Below, piece by piece: positions 22,927 to 31,051 of a stretch of 31,729 bases of DNA. The stretch covers positions 1 to 31,729 of the IMG/VR virus record IMGVR_UViG_3300029448_000219, one strand, 5' to 3'. The translations under genes and the position numbers were made by a program. The DNA comes from a virus. Positions within the stretch are counted from its first letter, which is position 1. The number at the start of each line of letters is the position of its first letter. The notes under the pieces were generated by a model. That model saw nothing but the letters and a program-made list of their open reading frames with translations, ran no database searches and was not told the DNA's origin.

Positions 22927-23651
22927 TGGCTTATATAGGATTTTTCAACGGCACAAGTTCAGTGCTTTCAAATGTGAATCAAATTGGATTCAGATCAGTA
23001 AATTTTAAACAAAGAACACAAACAGTGGTCACTAAAACAATTTCAGGTAGAACCATAAGAACACAACAAGCCACAACACTGTGGGAAGGCACACTGGAGT
23101 TTCCTGCACTGACACACAAAGAATTTAGACAGGTACAAGGATTTGTGGCATTGGCACAAGGTTCATTAAACGAATTTGATATCATACTGCCCAACATATC
23201 ATCAAGAACAGCAGGCGGTACATTGCACAATCTATCTGTAAAAGACAACACAGCGGCAGGTAGCACAACCATAGCGGCATATCAAACTTTAGACTCTGCA
23301 GGACAACCTATAAAAGGAGATGGAGATTCAGCAGGTTACACACCAGCAGATGGATTCACAATATTGAACATGGGTGACATTATAAGATTTGACAATCATA
23401 ACAAAGTGTATATGTGTACTTCAGATGTGACACCAGACACATCAGGAGATTTTGATATTCCAATACAACCAGCACTTACCACAGCAGTGGTAGGTTTAAC
23501 TGGCAAAGACAACAGCAATTTTTCCACAATAACAGAAATCAATTATGACGATGTGGCATTCAGAATGATTTTCAAAACCGATTCACAAGATTATAGATAC
23601 AATGTGGATGGCACAGTAAGTTTTAGAGTAGATGTAGAAGAGGTGCTTTAA
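22926..23651 (+). CDS. Distal tail / minor tail protein
   Basis: 241 residues. An N-terminal beta domain (WEGTLEFPALTHKEFRQVQG and GFVALAQGSLNEFDIILPN) recalls distal tail proteins and DUF2460-like proteins that start the tail tip. A middle insertion carries two DSAG copies 12 residues apart (TLDSAGQPIKGDGDSAGY). The end is a strand-rich domain (YRYNVDGTVSFRVDVEEVL). It is flanked by one-base TAATG overlaps. Assigned from order (tape measure, then distal tail). Confidence 0.6.
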   Translation: MAYIGFFNGTSSVLSNVNQIGFRSVNFKQRTQTVVTKTISGRTIRTQQATTLWEGTLEFPALTHKEFRQVQGFVALAQGSLNEFDIILPNISSRTAGGTLHNLSVKDNTAAGSTTIAAYQTLDSAGQPIKGDGDSAGYTPADGFTILNMGDIIRFDNHNKVYMCTSDVTPDTSGDFDIPIQPALTTAVVGLTGKDNSNFSTITEINYDDVAFRMIFKTDSQDYRYNVDGTVSFRVDVEEVL

Positions 23652-24232
23652 TGACTAGGGAATTTCCAAGCAACTTGCAGACTTATCTAGCAGGCAACAG
23701 TCTTATTGAAGTATTTCTAGTTTCAATTCAAACAACCACGGGCACAAACTATTTTACCTCAGCACCTTATGATATCACATTTGATTCACAAACATATCAA
23801 GCACAAGGTGATTTTTTAACACTGAGTGAAGGACAAGAAACAGCAGAACTACAGATACATTCTGTGAATATAATTTTAAGTGCTGTGGATGTCAGCAATG
23901 TGACCACATATGGTGTCAGCGGCATCATCAACAAAGATGTTGAAATACGCAGAGCATATCTAGATCCAATCACACTGCAATTGCAAGGTGACAGTGCCGG
24001 CGATGCTGTGTTCTTAGCATTCAAAGGCAAGATAGCAGGATATCAAATCACCAACAATGTTAACACAGCGGACATACAACTACAAGTTTCAAGTCAATTC
24101 ATAAACTTTACAAGGAAAGCAGGACGCAGATCCAACCTTGTTAGTTTTCAAAGAGAACATCCAACAGATTTTTCAATGCAGTATTCACACGAAACATTGA
24201 CTGATATCTTTTGGGGTAGAAAAGGAATATAA
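23651..24232 (+). CDS. Minor tail protein, DUF2163-like
   Basis: 193 residues. SLIEVFLVSIQTTTGTNYFTS, then DITFDSQTYQAQGDFLTLSE, and VEIRRAYLDPITLQLQ with KGKIAGYQI match the DUF2163/gp13-type tail-hub proteins of gene transfer agents and siphoviruses. DSAG (QLQGDSAGDAVFLAFKG) sits at a loop where the family, as I know it, is shorter. The C-terminus ends at TDIFWGRKGI. It probably forms part of the hub under the tape measure. Overlaps are TAATG on both sides. Confidence 0.65.
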   Translation: MTREFPSNLQTYLAGNSLIEVFLVSIQTTTGTNYFTSAPYDITFDSQTYQAQGDFLTLSEGQETAELQIHSVNIILSAVDVSNVTTYGVSGIINKDVEIRRAYLDPITLQLQGDSAGDAVFLAFKGKIAGYQITNNVNTADIQLQVSSQFINFTRKAGRRSNLVSFQREHPTDFSMQYSHETLTDIFWGRKGI

Positions 24233-24699
24233 TGATTAGAGAGTGCATGATAGATGACATCAACAAATTGATTGAATGTATTGATCTACTACAATCAGTA
24301 AATGATGTGCCCACATCAAATCAAGTGGACAAAAATTTTCTAATTGAAAATCTTAAAAAAGGCATGGTGTCTCCGCAACACAAAATAGTGGTAAAAGAAA
24401 CTGCAGACAAGATTGTGGCTTTTGCAATTGGTTCAGTGTCACAAAACATACACAACAGCAAAATATATGGAGAAATAACTTATATGTTTGTGCATCCAGA
24501 AATGATGAACCAAACAGTATCACAACAATTGTTTGATCAATTGGTGGAATGGTTTAAAGAACAACAGTGTCAATATCTTATAGCACTGCCCAGCATATGG
24601 AATCAAGATTACACAGCAAACGACACATTAGAAGACATAAAAAAATTTTACACAAACAATTGTAATCTAGTAGGTTACACATTTATAAAAGGACTATAA
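24232..24699 (+). CDS. GNAT-family N-acetyltransferase-like protein
   Basis: 155 residues. N-terminal IRECMIDDINKLIECIDLL matches beta1-alpha1 of GNAT enzymes; KIVAFAIGSVSQ and GEITYMFVHPEMMNQTVSQQ form the central strands and the acetyl-CoA-binding turn, though the usual R/QxxGxG/A is degenerate (MMNQTVSQ). The C-terminal FYTNNCNLVGYTFIKGL matches the last GNAT segment. The catalytic state is uncertain. It lies in the tail-tip row, where many phages encode an NlpC/P60 peptidase. Confidence 0.7.
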   Translation: MIRECMIDDINKLIECIDLLQSVNDVPTSNQVDKNFLIENLKKGMVSPQHKIVVKETADKIVAFAIGSVSQNIHNSKIYGEITYMFVHPEMMNQTVSQQLFDQLVEWFKEQQCQYLIALPSIWNQDYTANDTLEDIKKFYTNNCNLVGYTFIKGL

Positions 24700-25157
24700 T
24701 GCTTGAATGGAGAACAACCACAATTGAAGATTGCGAACAATTGTCGCAAACAATCAATCATACAGATGCACAAGAACTGTATGACGCAACAGGTTTGAAT
24801 CCTTATCAAGGTTTAGTGATGTGCGTAAAATTGTGTCCAGATTGTGAAACAGCAATCAATGAACACAATGAAGTGTTGGCCATCAGAGGCGTACAAAAAT
24901 TAAACACACACGGTATGGTTTGGGCAATTTTGACCAAACAAGCATACACCAAAGCAGGTTTTAAACAAGCAATGCAAGAAACTAAACAATGGGTTGTAAA
25001 TAAAACTGAACAATATAAAAAATTAATGAACTTTGTAAGCGAAGAAAATCAATCGGCAGTTAGATGGTTAAAGTACATAGGATTTTCTATAACAAAAAAA
25101 ATAGATCATTATGGTTATTCAAAAAAACCATTTTTACAATTTGAAAGGGTGTTATAA
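24699..25157 (+). CDS. GNAT-fold protein resembling T7 gp13 (DUF2833)
   Basis: 152 residues. MVWAILTKQAYTKAGFKQAM followed by a helix and NFVSEENQSAVRWLKYIGFS, then FLQFERV, resembles T7 internal virion protein gp13/DUF2833 (a W-x-V/L-T-S/K ... K-x-F-R/K ... N..HIRFL..IGA pattern) and ordinary GNAT enzymes. N-terminal EWRTTTIEDCEQLSQTINH also fits. The resemblance is by eye. The usual R/QxxGxG acetyl-CoA loop is absent. As the second GNAT in a row before the tip protein, it may modify a tail-tip component or be a structural leftover. Confidence 0.6.
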   Translation: MLEWRTTTIEDCEQLSQTINHTDAQELYDATGLNPYQGLVMCVKLCPDCETAINEHNEVLAIRGVQKLNTHGMVWAILTKQAYTKAGFKQAMQETKQWVVNKTEQYKKLMNFVSEENQSAVRWLKYIGFSITKKIDHYGYSKKPFLQFERVL

Positions 25158-27952
25158 TGTGTATATGTTGTTTTGATGCAGATACAGAAATAAAATTATC
25201 CAACGGTGAAGTCAAAAAGATAAAAGACATCAAACCGGGTGATCAAGTGTTGGGTATGGATAAAAAAGTGAACACTGTAAAAAAGGTTGAAAAACCTATC
25301 ATCCATTTTAGAAATTTATATTCAATAAATGACACAAAACCATTCACAACAGCAGAACATCCTTTTAAGACACCACAAGGTTGGAGCAGTATAAAAAACA
25401 ATCGCAGTTTGTTTGATGCTGACACATGGGCAAACTTTTTTGAAAAGTTTTCTAAAAATTGTAAAAAAATATTGCCAGGCACAGTCCTAATCAATGACAA
25501 ACAAGGCAAAGTAAAGGTAGAAAAAATTACACCACACAAACGATGGAAAGACTTTTTCAAATCAGTTTACAATTTACAACTGGACGGTAATAACACATTC
25601 TACGCCAACAATTATCTTGTACACAACAAAGGCGGTGGTGGTACCATAGGTAAAATTATTGGTGGAGTGGTCAAAGTGTTCAAAAAAACTGTGGGTAAAA
25701 TATTTGATTTCATAGGTGATGTGATTGGCTTTGTGTTCAAACCATTTGGTATCCCAGACATTCCAGATTTTTCAGCAGAAAATTCTGCATCAGGTGTAAA
25801 ACTGCAAAAACCAGGAACCAATGTGGGTTTCCCAGTGGTGTATGGTTTTAGAAGAGTAGGTTCAGTGCCTGTGTATGCAGAAACAAATGGTTCAGACAAT
25901 CAAGATTTATATGTGGTGTATGCCATATGTGAAGGAGAAATAGAAGGCATCAGAAACATCAAAGTGGATGGCAACTCAATTGGCAATTCAACTGCTGTCT
26001 ACACAGCAGGACAAGAACTGAATGCAGGTTATCCTTATGATGGCGGCAGAATGGTGTTTCAATGTTTCAACGGCACAGAAAATCAAACACAATCCTCATT
26101 GATGTCCGGATCTGCAAGTTGGGGCAACAAACAGAGAACACTGCCAGGACTAGCATATGTGGCGGCAAGATTTAGATGGATAGCAAGTGATCAAACAGAA
26201 TCAGATCGTAATCCTTTTGGTGGCGGTATTCCTGCACTTGAATTTGATGTGTATGGCAAAAAAGTTTATGATTTAGCCACACACTCAGGAGGTTTAGACC
26301 TTGCAAATGATTATGCCAATCTAACAAAAACCTATTCAACCAACCCTGCCAATTGTTTGTTGGATATATTAATGAATCCAAGATATGGAGCAGGCTATGA
26401 CAAGAGTTTTATCAATGCAGATTCATTCAAAACAGTGGCTACCAAATTAAATCAAACAGTGGTGCATGATGCCAATGATCCTGCCAATTCCACAGCAAAA
26501 ATTATAACTTGTAATGGTGTGTTGAACACAGAATCAGAAATATTACAAAATGTAAAAAAGATTTTATCAGGTTGCAGAACCATGATGCCATTTGTTGAAG
26601 GTAGATACAAATTAAAAGTTGAAGATGGAGGTCATCCTACAGACATCACTTCAAGCACAGTGGCTATTGCATTTGATGTCACAGCAGATCATATTGTGGG
26701 TGCAATTAATCTTTCAGGTGAATCAAAAGAATCCAAATACAATCAGGTCTTGGTGAATTACATAGACCCAGATGAAGAATTTTCATCACAGCAAGAATTT
26801 TTCAATACCACAGGAGATTTAGCAATAGATGACAATGAAACACTCACAGGTGAATTTACATTTGACACCATGACCAACAGAGCGATGGCCAAAGACTTTG
26901 CTAGACTGATCTATCAAAAATCAAGAAATCAAAGAACCATAGCATTCAGTGCCACGCAAGAATTAATGAATGTGGAAGTGGGTGATGTGATCAGAGTGAC
27001 AGATACTGTGCTCAATCTTAATCAAGCCACATTTAGAGTGGTAGCAATGACATTGCAAAATGACAGCACAGTGAGATTAGAAGGTGTAGAACATGATGCC
27101 ACAATATATCCACACATATCAACACCACAAAAAGAAATTGCACCACAAATATTCAAACCCAACACAGTGTACAACTATGTGAGAACAGCATCACAAAATG
27201 CCGCTCCAGAAAATTACAACAACGGTACTACATCAGCACCACCTCTACTGACTTATCAATTGGCACCACAGGTAAACGAGTATTCAACAGCAACCACAGG
27301 CGCTGGACCCGGCAATGTCACTTTGCCAAATACTCATCAATTGGTAGATCAAGATTCATTTGTGCTACAACACAAGGATACATCCAAAAGAATACTGTTT
27401 GGAGGTGCCATAGACATTCAAACCAATCAAGGATACAGACCAATTGCCTACAACAACACCCAAGTCACAAGAGCCTTAAATATGCAGTTGTTTGTGTCAC
27501 CACCTAAAGGGTTTTTACAATTTGAAATGGTGATTGACATTTTTCAAAATCAGAAACGATTAACAACCATTAGAAATTCTATTGCAGTAACGAACGCAAC
27601 ATCACAAAGTCCGGGTGGAGGAATTTTCGGAACACCTCAAATACAAGTTCCTGTCACAAGAATAGATATGACGCCTATTATTGTTCCTCTTCATCCTGCG
27701 TTCAGTTATCAAATCAGATACAAAAATTCAACTGCAGGACAAAGTTATGTTGTGTTGGGTGACACCAACACATGGTCAGGTTTTACCAATCATCAATACA
27801 AAGTTAATGGCAAAGAATTTATAGACACAGGATTGGAAGGCATGGTGAACTATGTGGCCAACAATTATGCAATCAGTGTGGCACAATTTCCAAATGGATC
27901 AAACTTTGTTGCCAAAACAGGTGGAAGTGTGAACATGGGAGGTACACCATAA
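25157..27952 (+). CDS. Central tail tip (TipJ-like) protein with N-terminal Hint domain
   Basis: 931 residues. Residues 5-157 form a Hint/intein-like domain (see the separate entry). After it come KGGGGTIGKIIGGVVKVFKK and FVFKPFGIPDIPDFSA, then a tip-protein core: GTNVGFPVVYGFRRVGSVPV, YVVYAICEGEIEGIRNIKVD, and RARFRW/ANCLLDILMNPRYGAGY, as in lambda J and TipJ-type proteins. The C-terminal half is beta-rich with fibronectin-like patches. J-like proteins normally begin M-G-K-G-rich, so cleavage after residue 157 would give a normal-looking N-terminus KGGGG. It binds the receptor or hub at the tail end. TAATG joins it to neighbours. Confidence 0.82.
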   Translation: MCICCFDADTEIKLSNGEVKKIKDIKPGDQVLGMDKKVNTVKKVEKPIIHFRNLYSINDTKPFTTAEHPFKTPQGWSSIKNNRSLFDADTWANFFEKFSKNCKKILPGTVLINDKQGKVKVEKITPHKRWKDFFKSVYNLQLDGNNTFYANNYLVHNKGGGGTIGKIIGGVVKVFKKTVGKIFDFIGDVIGFVFKPFGIPDIPDFSAENSASGVKLQKPGTNVGFPVVYGFRRVGSVPVYAETNGSDNQDLYVVYAICEGEIEGIRNIKVDGNSIGNSTAVYTAGQELNAGYPYDGGRMVFQCFNGTENQTQSSLMSGSASWGNKQRTLPGLAYVAARFRWIASDQTESDRNPFGGGIPALEFDVYGKKVYDLATHSGGLDLANDYANLTKTYSTNPANCLLDILMNPRYGAGYDKSFINADSFKTVATKLNQTVVHDANDPANSTAKIITCNGVLNTESEILQNVKKILSGCRTMMPFVEGRYKLKVEDGGHPTDITSSTVAIAFDVTADHIVGAINLSGESKESKYNQVLVNYIDPDEEFSSQQEFFNTTGDLAIDDNETLTGEFTFDTMTNRAMAKDFARLIYQKSRNQRTIAFSATQELMNVEVGDVIRVTDTVLNLNQATFRVVAMTLQNDSTVRLEGVEHDATIYPHISTPQKEIAPQIFKPNTVYNYVRTASQNAAPENYNNGTTSAPPLLTYQLAPQVNEYSTATTGAGPGNVTLPNTHQLVDQDSFVLQHKDTSKRILFGGAIDIQTNQGYRPIAYNNTQVTRALNMQLFVSPPKGFLQFEMVIDIFQNQKRLTTIRNSIAVTNATSQSPGGGIFGTPQIQVPVTRIDMTPIIVPLHPAFSYQIRYKNSTAGQSYVVLGDTNTWSGFTNHQYKVNGKEFIDTGLEGMVNYVANNYAISVAQFPNGSNFVAKTGGSVNMGGTP
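25169..25627 (+). other. Hint domain (intein-like, probably self-cleaving) in the tail-tip gene
   Basis: Block A: CFDADTEIKLSNGEVKKIKD, with Cys5 as the first residue of the domain. Block B: TTAEHPFKTPQGW, holding the TxxH site. C-terminal blocks: FYANNYLVHNK, with His156-Asn157 as the cyclising pair. The residue after Asn is Lys, not Cys, Ser or Thr, so full splicing is not expected. Only MCIC precedes Cys5. C-terminal cleavage at Asn157/Lys158 (nt 25627/25628) is the most likely reaction, as in bacterial intein-like (BIL) domains. About 153 residues, a usual mini-Hint size with no homing endonuclease. Confidence 0.8.
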
Positions 27953-28692
27953 TGGCAAGCAACGGATATTTTGATCAGTCATCAGGCACTTACAAATCAT
28001 TGCCGACAGAAACTTGGGCTTCGTACACCAATTGGAGCACATTTACTTCTTGGGCTGGCACACCATCAGACACCGTTACATTTTCAACAGAAATATTTGA
28101 CGGCGGCAAGATAGATTATTTCAACCCCACAGTGTTGGTGGATGCCAGCATTCCTGTGGACATAAAAATAAATCATGGCAACACAGTGGATTCATCAGGT
28201 GGTGCAATTGATTCACCGACCACTGTTAATTTAACACCCAGCACTGCCACAGTGGCAGGCATACAAGCAAGATTTTTTCAATTTGATATCACACTCAACA
28301 GAGACAGTGCCACACAGGCAGATCCAGAAATATTCTCAATAGATGTCAATCTATCTAATCAATTGAAACAGGTACAGCAATCAGACATAGACACCAGCAC
28401 ACTGGCGGGTTCTGTGGGTGCTAGACAATTGAGTTTCAATGTGCAAACAGGTAAAATTGTTAATCTATTGGTGCAAATACACAGTTCAACACTGAACACA
28501 GATTCGGCAGGAGATAGTGTCACACCCATGGTGTTTGTTGACAAGACATCATCACCTGCTGTATTAAATATATTCGACATAGACACATACGGTAAAAGAA
28601 CAAGAGTGGACTGTGTGGTAGATGTTCAAGCAACAACACTGCCCTTGCTACAAACAGATGTGGACGGCAACCTAGTGGAGGTAAATGACTAA
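27952..28692 (+). CDS. Minor tail / fibre-base protein
   Basis: 246 residues, nearly all beta. The N-terminal 85 residues include a Trp-rich pattern (TETWASYTNWSTFTSWAG). Later segments alternate strands (FFQFDITLNRDSATQADPEI, VGARQLSFNVQT). DSAG and DSSG occur once each. I do not recognise a family. It is joined by TAATG overlaps to the tip protein and the next fibre, so it may be the adaptor between them. Confidence 0.55.
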   Translation: MASNGYFDQSSGTYKSLPTETWASYTNWSTFTSWAGTPSDTVTFSTEIFDGGKIDYFNPTVLVDASIPVDIKINHGNTVDSSGGAIDSPTTVNLTPSTATVAGIQARFFQFDITLNRDSATQADPEIFSIDVNLSNQLKQVQQSDIDTSTLAGSVGARQLSFNVQTGKIVNLLVQIHSSTLNTDSAGDSVTPMVFVDKTSSPAVLNIFDIDTYGKRTRVDCVVDVQATTLPLLQTDVDGNLVEVND

Positions 28693-30053
28693 TGCCAACT
28701 TGGCCAACCAATAAACCAGATTCAAATAGATTTAATTCTGATTCTGATTCTATCAAACAATCAAGAACTGAATTGAAGACAATGAGTGACGCAGTCAACG
28801 ACATTGTTGATTTCATAGACACCACAGGCATAGGAGCAGGCAAAGTTCTTGTGTACAATGCTTCTACTTCTAGACTGGAAGTTGGAGAAAATTTATTAAA
28901 CATTTCAGCAGGCACAAACATCACAATCGACAATGACAGTGCTGGCGGTATCACTATTAATGCCACAGGTGGTCTGTCAAATCCGCTTACAGCAAATTTA
29001 GAAACAAATGAATTTACCATAGGTCATCTTCAAGGAGATGATTCAGCAGGTGGTGAATCCACTGCCATGCGTTTCACAGACAACGGTGAAATACATTTAT
29101 TCACATCAGGAAAATTCACTGGTTCTAGCGGTGGCGCACATGAAGTTAAATTGGCCAACGCAAAATTTGATAGATTTTTTGATGCAAACCCACCAGGTCC
29201 TGGACCTGCAGGCGACAACAACAATTATGGTCCAATCAGTTTGTTCAGTCAGGATCTACATACCGACGATTCGGCTGGTACTTCGGGTTCAGCCAAAATA
29301 GGTGTGTTGAATAATGGCGATGGAGTGCTCATATCGACTACAAAAACAGATGGAGGAACCACTTTTACCGGTGAAATAAAATTAAATCAAAGGAATGGTA
29401 TACTATTAAAAAATTCAAGCAATCTATTTGACAGTGGTGGCGAGGATGTATCAGGTATCACACTGCAAACCACAGCAGGTAATGTGCGTTTGGAACCAAA
29501 CAACACCATCTATCTCAAATACACCAACTGGCCCACTTCAGATGGATCATCAGGACAAGTTTTACAAACAAATGGTTCAGGACAATTAAGTTGGGCGGCA
29601 AATGGTGGTCAAGATATTACAGCAGGAGATAACATCACAATATCTTCACCAGATTCAGCAGGTGGCATCACAATCAGTCAAAGTCAATTGAATGCTACAC
29701 TCAACATGAATGATCAGCAGTTGACCAACATGGCAATAAAAAATTATGGAGAGATTGTGCATGATTTAGGCACAACAAGTGGTACATTAACGCCAGATCC
29801 TAACAACGGCAGTGTGCAGAAAATTACATTGAACAATAACTTAACACTTAATTCATTAAGCAATGTGGCAAGTGGCGATTCAATGACACTACTTGTGACA
29901 CAGGACGGTACAGGTGGAAGAACTTTGAGTTCCACAATGAAGTTTGCGGGAGGAACCAAAACATTAAGTACTGGTGCCAATGCAATTGATGTGATCACAA
30001 TATTTTATGATGGTACAAATTATTTGGCAAGTTTAAGCACCAACTTTAGTTAA
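28692..30053 (+). CDS. Second tail fibre protein
   Basis: 453 residues. Begins MPTWPTNKPDSNRFNSDSDS, with a VNDIVDFIDT helix and VLVYNASTSRLEV strand, matching the anchor of the fibre at 10725. The C-terminal part (AGDNITISSPDSAGGITISQ and SSTMKFAGGTKTLST...FYDGTNYLASLSTNFS) is nearly the same protein as the end of the fibre at 7644, while the DNA is well diverged. It thus joins the N-terminus of one fibre to the C-terminus of another. It has four DSAG copies. It should bind the host surface. Confidence 0.8.
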   Translation: MPTWPTNKPDSNRFNSDSDSIKQSRTELKTMSDAVNDIVDFIDTTGIGAGKVLVYNASTSRLEVGENLLNISAGTNITIDNDSAGGITINATGGLSNPLTANLETNEFTIGHLQGDDSAGGESTAMRFTDNGEIHLFTSGKFTGSSGGAHEVKLANAKFDRFFDANPPGPGPAGDNNNYGPISLFSQDLHTDDSAGTSGSAKIGVLNNGDGVLISTTKTDGGTTFTGEIKLNQRNGILLKNSSNLFDSGGEDVSGITLQTTAGNVRLEPNNTIYLKYTNWPTSDGSSGQVLQTNGSGQLSWAANGGQDITAGDNITISSPDSAGGITISQSQLNATLNMNDQQLTNMAIKNYGEIVHDLGTTSGTLTPDPNNGSVQKITLNNNLTLNSLSNVASGDSMTLLVTQDGTGGRTLSSTMKFAGGTKTLSTGANAIDVITIFYDGTNYLASLSTNFS

Positions 30054-30136
30054 TAAAAGGTGTCTTACTGCGTCATACAACAACGCACAAGGGCCTTAAA
30101 CAGAAAAGATATACAAAGATATATGACAACCAAATT

Positions 30137-30144
30137 TATAAATA
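30137..30144 (+). promoter_or_regulatory. TATAAATA late-promoter-like box before the last fibre gene
   Basis: Exact TATAAATA in the 112-base gap at 30054-30165, 21 bases ahead of the ATG at 30166. It matches the boxes at 7612 and 18458. The gap otherwise shows only a weak 5-bp inverted repeat (TGCGT/ACGCA) and no terminator. Confidence 0.45.
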
Positions 30145-30165
30145 AAACAACACAAGGAGAACATT

Positions 30166-30597
30166 ATGGCTTGGGCAAATCCCTCTAACATAGTCACAAC
30201 AAATTTAGACGATGCAACAGATTCACCAGCATCAGCTCGTGCAAATCTAAAGACAGCACTGGATGAATTGAGCAATGTCATTAATGGTAGAAACACAGCA
30301 AATGGTGTGCCCGGATTGGATGCTTCATCAAAAATATCTGCCGCACAACTGCCAGATGAAATCAATTCTTCTTCTTCAACAGATTTAACATTGGACCCCA
30401 GCACAGGCAAGGTCAAGTTGGAAGAAATACTAAATCTAAAACCACAAACCACAGCACAATTGAATGCAAGATCAGACAAGGCGGCAGGAGATGTTGCTTT
30501 CTGTTCTGACGCGGGAGATGACAGTGCTGGCGTGGGTGCTTTGGCAGTGTGCGATGGCACAGCCTGGCGTGTGGTACAATTGGGTGCAACAATCTAA
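30166..30597 (+). CDS. Short fibre / structural protein
   Basis: 143 residues. N-terminal half MAWANPSNIVTTNLDDATDS with the helix SARANLKTALDELSNVI recalls the anchor of the other fibres (DSITSARADIQQNISNVNDI at 10725). The middle has a fibre-style linker (VPGLDASSKISAAQLPDEIN), a motif common just before fibre tips. The end contains VAFCSDAGDDSAGVGALAVC followed by DGTAWRVV, a compact domain with two cysteines and one DSAG. AAGGAG precedes the ATG. Confidence 0.65.
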   Translation: MAWANPSNIVTTNLDDATDSPASARANLKTALDELSNVINGRNTANGVPGLDASSKISAAQLPDEINSSSSTDLTLDPSTGKVKLEEILNLKPQTTAQLNARSDKAAGDVAFCSDAGDDSAGVGALAVCDGTAWRVVQLGATI

Positions 30598-30761
30598 TGA
30601 AACTGCAAGATTTAGAAAAACGCATCTCTAAAATAGAACGCACATTGGACAAGATAATGAACAACCATCTTCACCATATCCAAGGCTACCAATTTTATAT
30701 CCTAGCATTGACAGGTCTGATTGTGACCATGTTGATTGGCATTTTCATCAAGGTGATGTAA
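30597..30761 (+). CDS. Small coiled-coil / one-TM protein, holin-like
   Basis: 54 residues. A charged helix (MKLQDLEKRISKIERTLDKI) is followed by a short His-rich turn and a C-terminal TM helix (FYILALTGLIVTMLIGIFIK). TAATG links it to both neighbours. The layout (N-terminal coiled coil, C-terminal TM) is seen in small phage membrane proteins, including some class of holins and spanin-like proteins. No endolysin is present in the window, so the role is open. An in-frame start further upstream at 30549 would lie in the previous gene and is rejected. Confidence 0.6.
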   Translation: MKLQDLEKRISKIERTLDKIMNNHLHHIQGYQFYILALTGLIVTMLIGIFIKVM

Positions 30762-31051
30762 TGGGACGACCTAACATTACCAGTTTCAAATATCGCGACG
30801 GTTGGAGCAAATACTCAATCAAAAGACCCAAAATGACTTCTGAACAATTTCATTCCAAAAAAAATCAATGTGAAGAATGTAAAGGCACAATATTTTTGGC
30901 GGAAAAACCCATGAGTATGCACCCCTACTACAGAACCTATGGTTATCAAACCAAACGAGTGACATGGAGAATAAGATGTGCCACCAAAAATTGTGGCGAA
31001 CCTTATTGTGTGATACTCAAACCGGATTATTGGGACTCTGCTGGAGAATAA
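30761..31051 (+). CDS. Cys-rich (zinc-ribbon-like) hypothetical protein
   Basis: 96 residues, basic. NQCEECKGTIFLAEKPM supplies a CxxC pair, and later RIRCATKNCGEPYC a C-x4-C-x4-C set, suggesting a zinc-binding knuckle. There is an RDGWSKYSIKRPKM segment at the start. It ends YWDSAGE, so a DSAG lies at the very C-terminus. TAATG joins it to the small TM gene. The stop TAA is the first half of a TAAATA box at 31049. Possibly DNA-binding; family not recognised. Confidence 0.6.
   Translation: MGRPNITSFKYRDGWSKYSIKRPKMTSEQFHSKKNQCEECKGTIFLAEKPMSMHPYYRTYGYQTKRVTWRIRCATKNCGEPYCVILKPDYWDSAGE

Noticed and set aside
25157-25640. Full protein-splicing intein
   Set aside because: The residue after His-Asn is Lys, so there is no nucleophile for splicing, and the N-terminal flank is only four residues.
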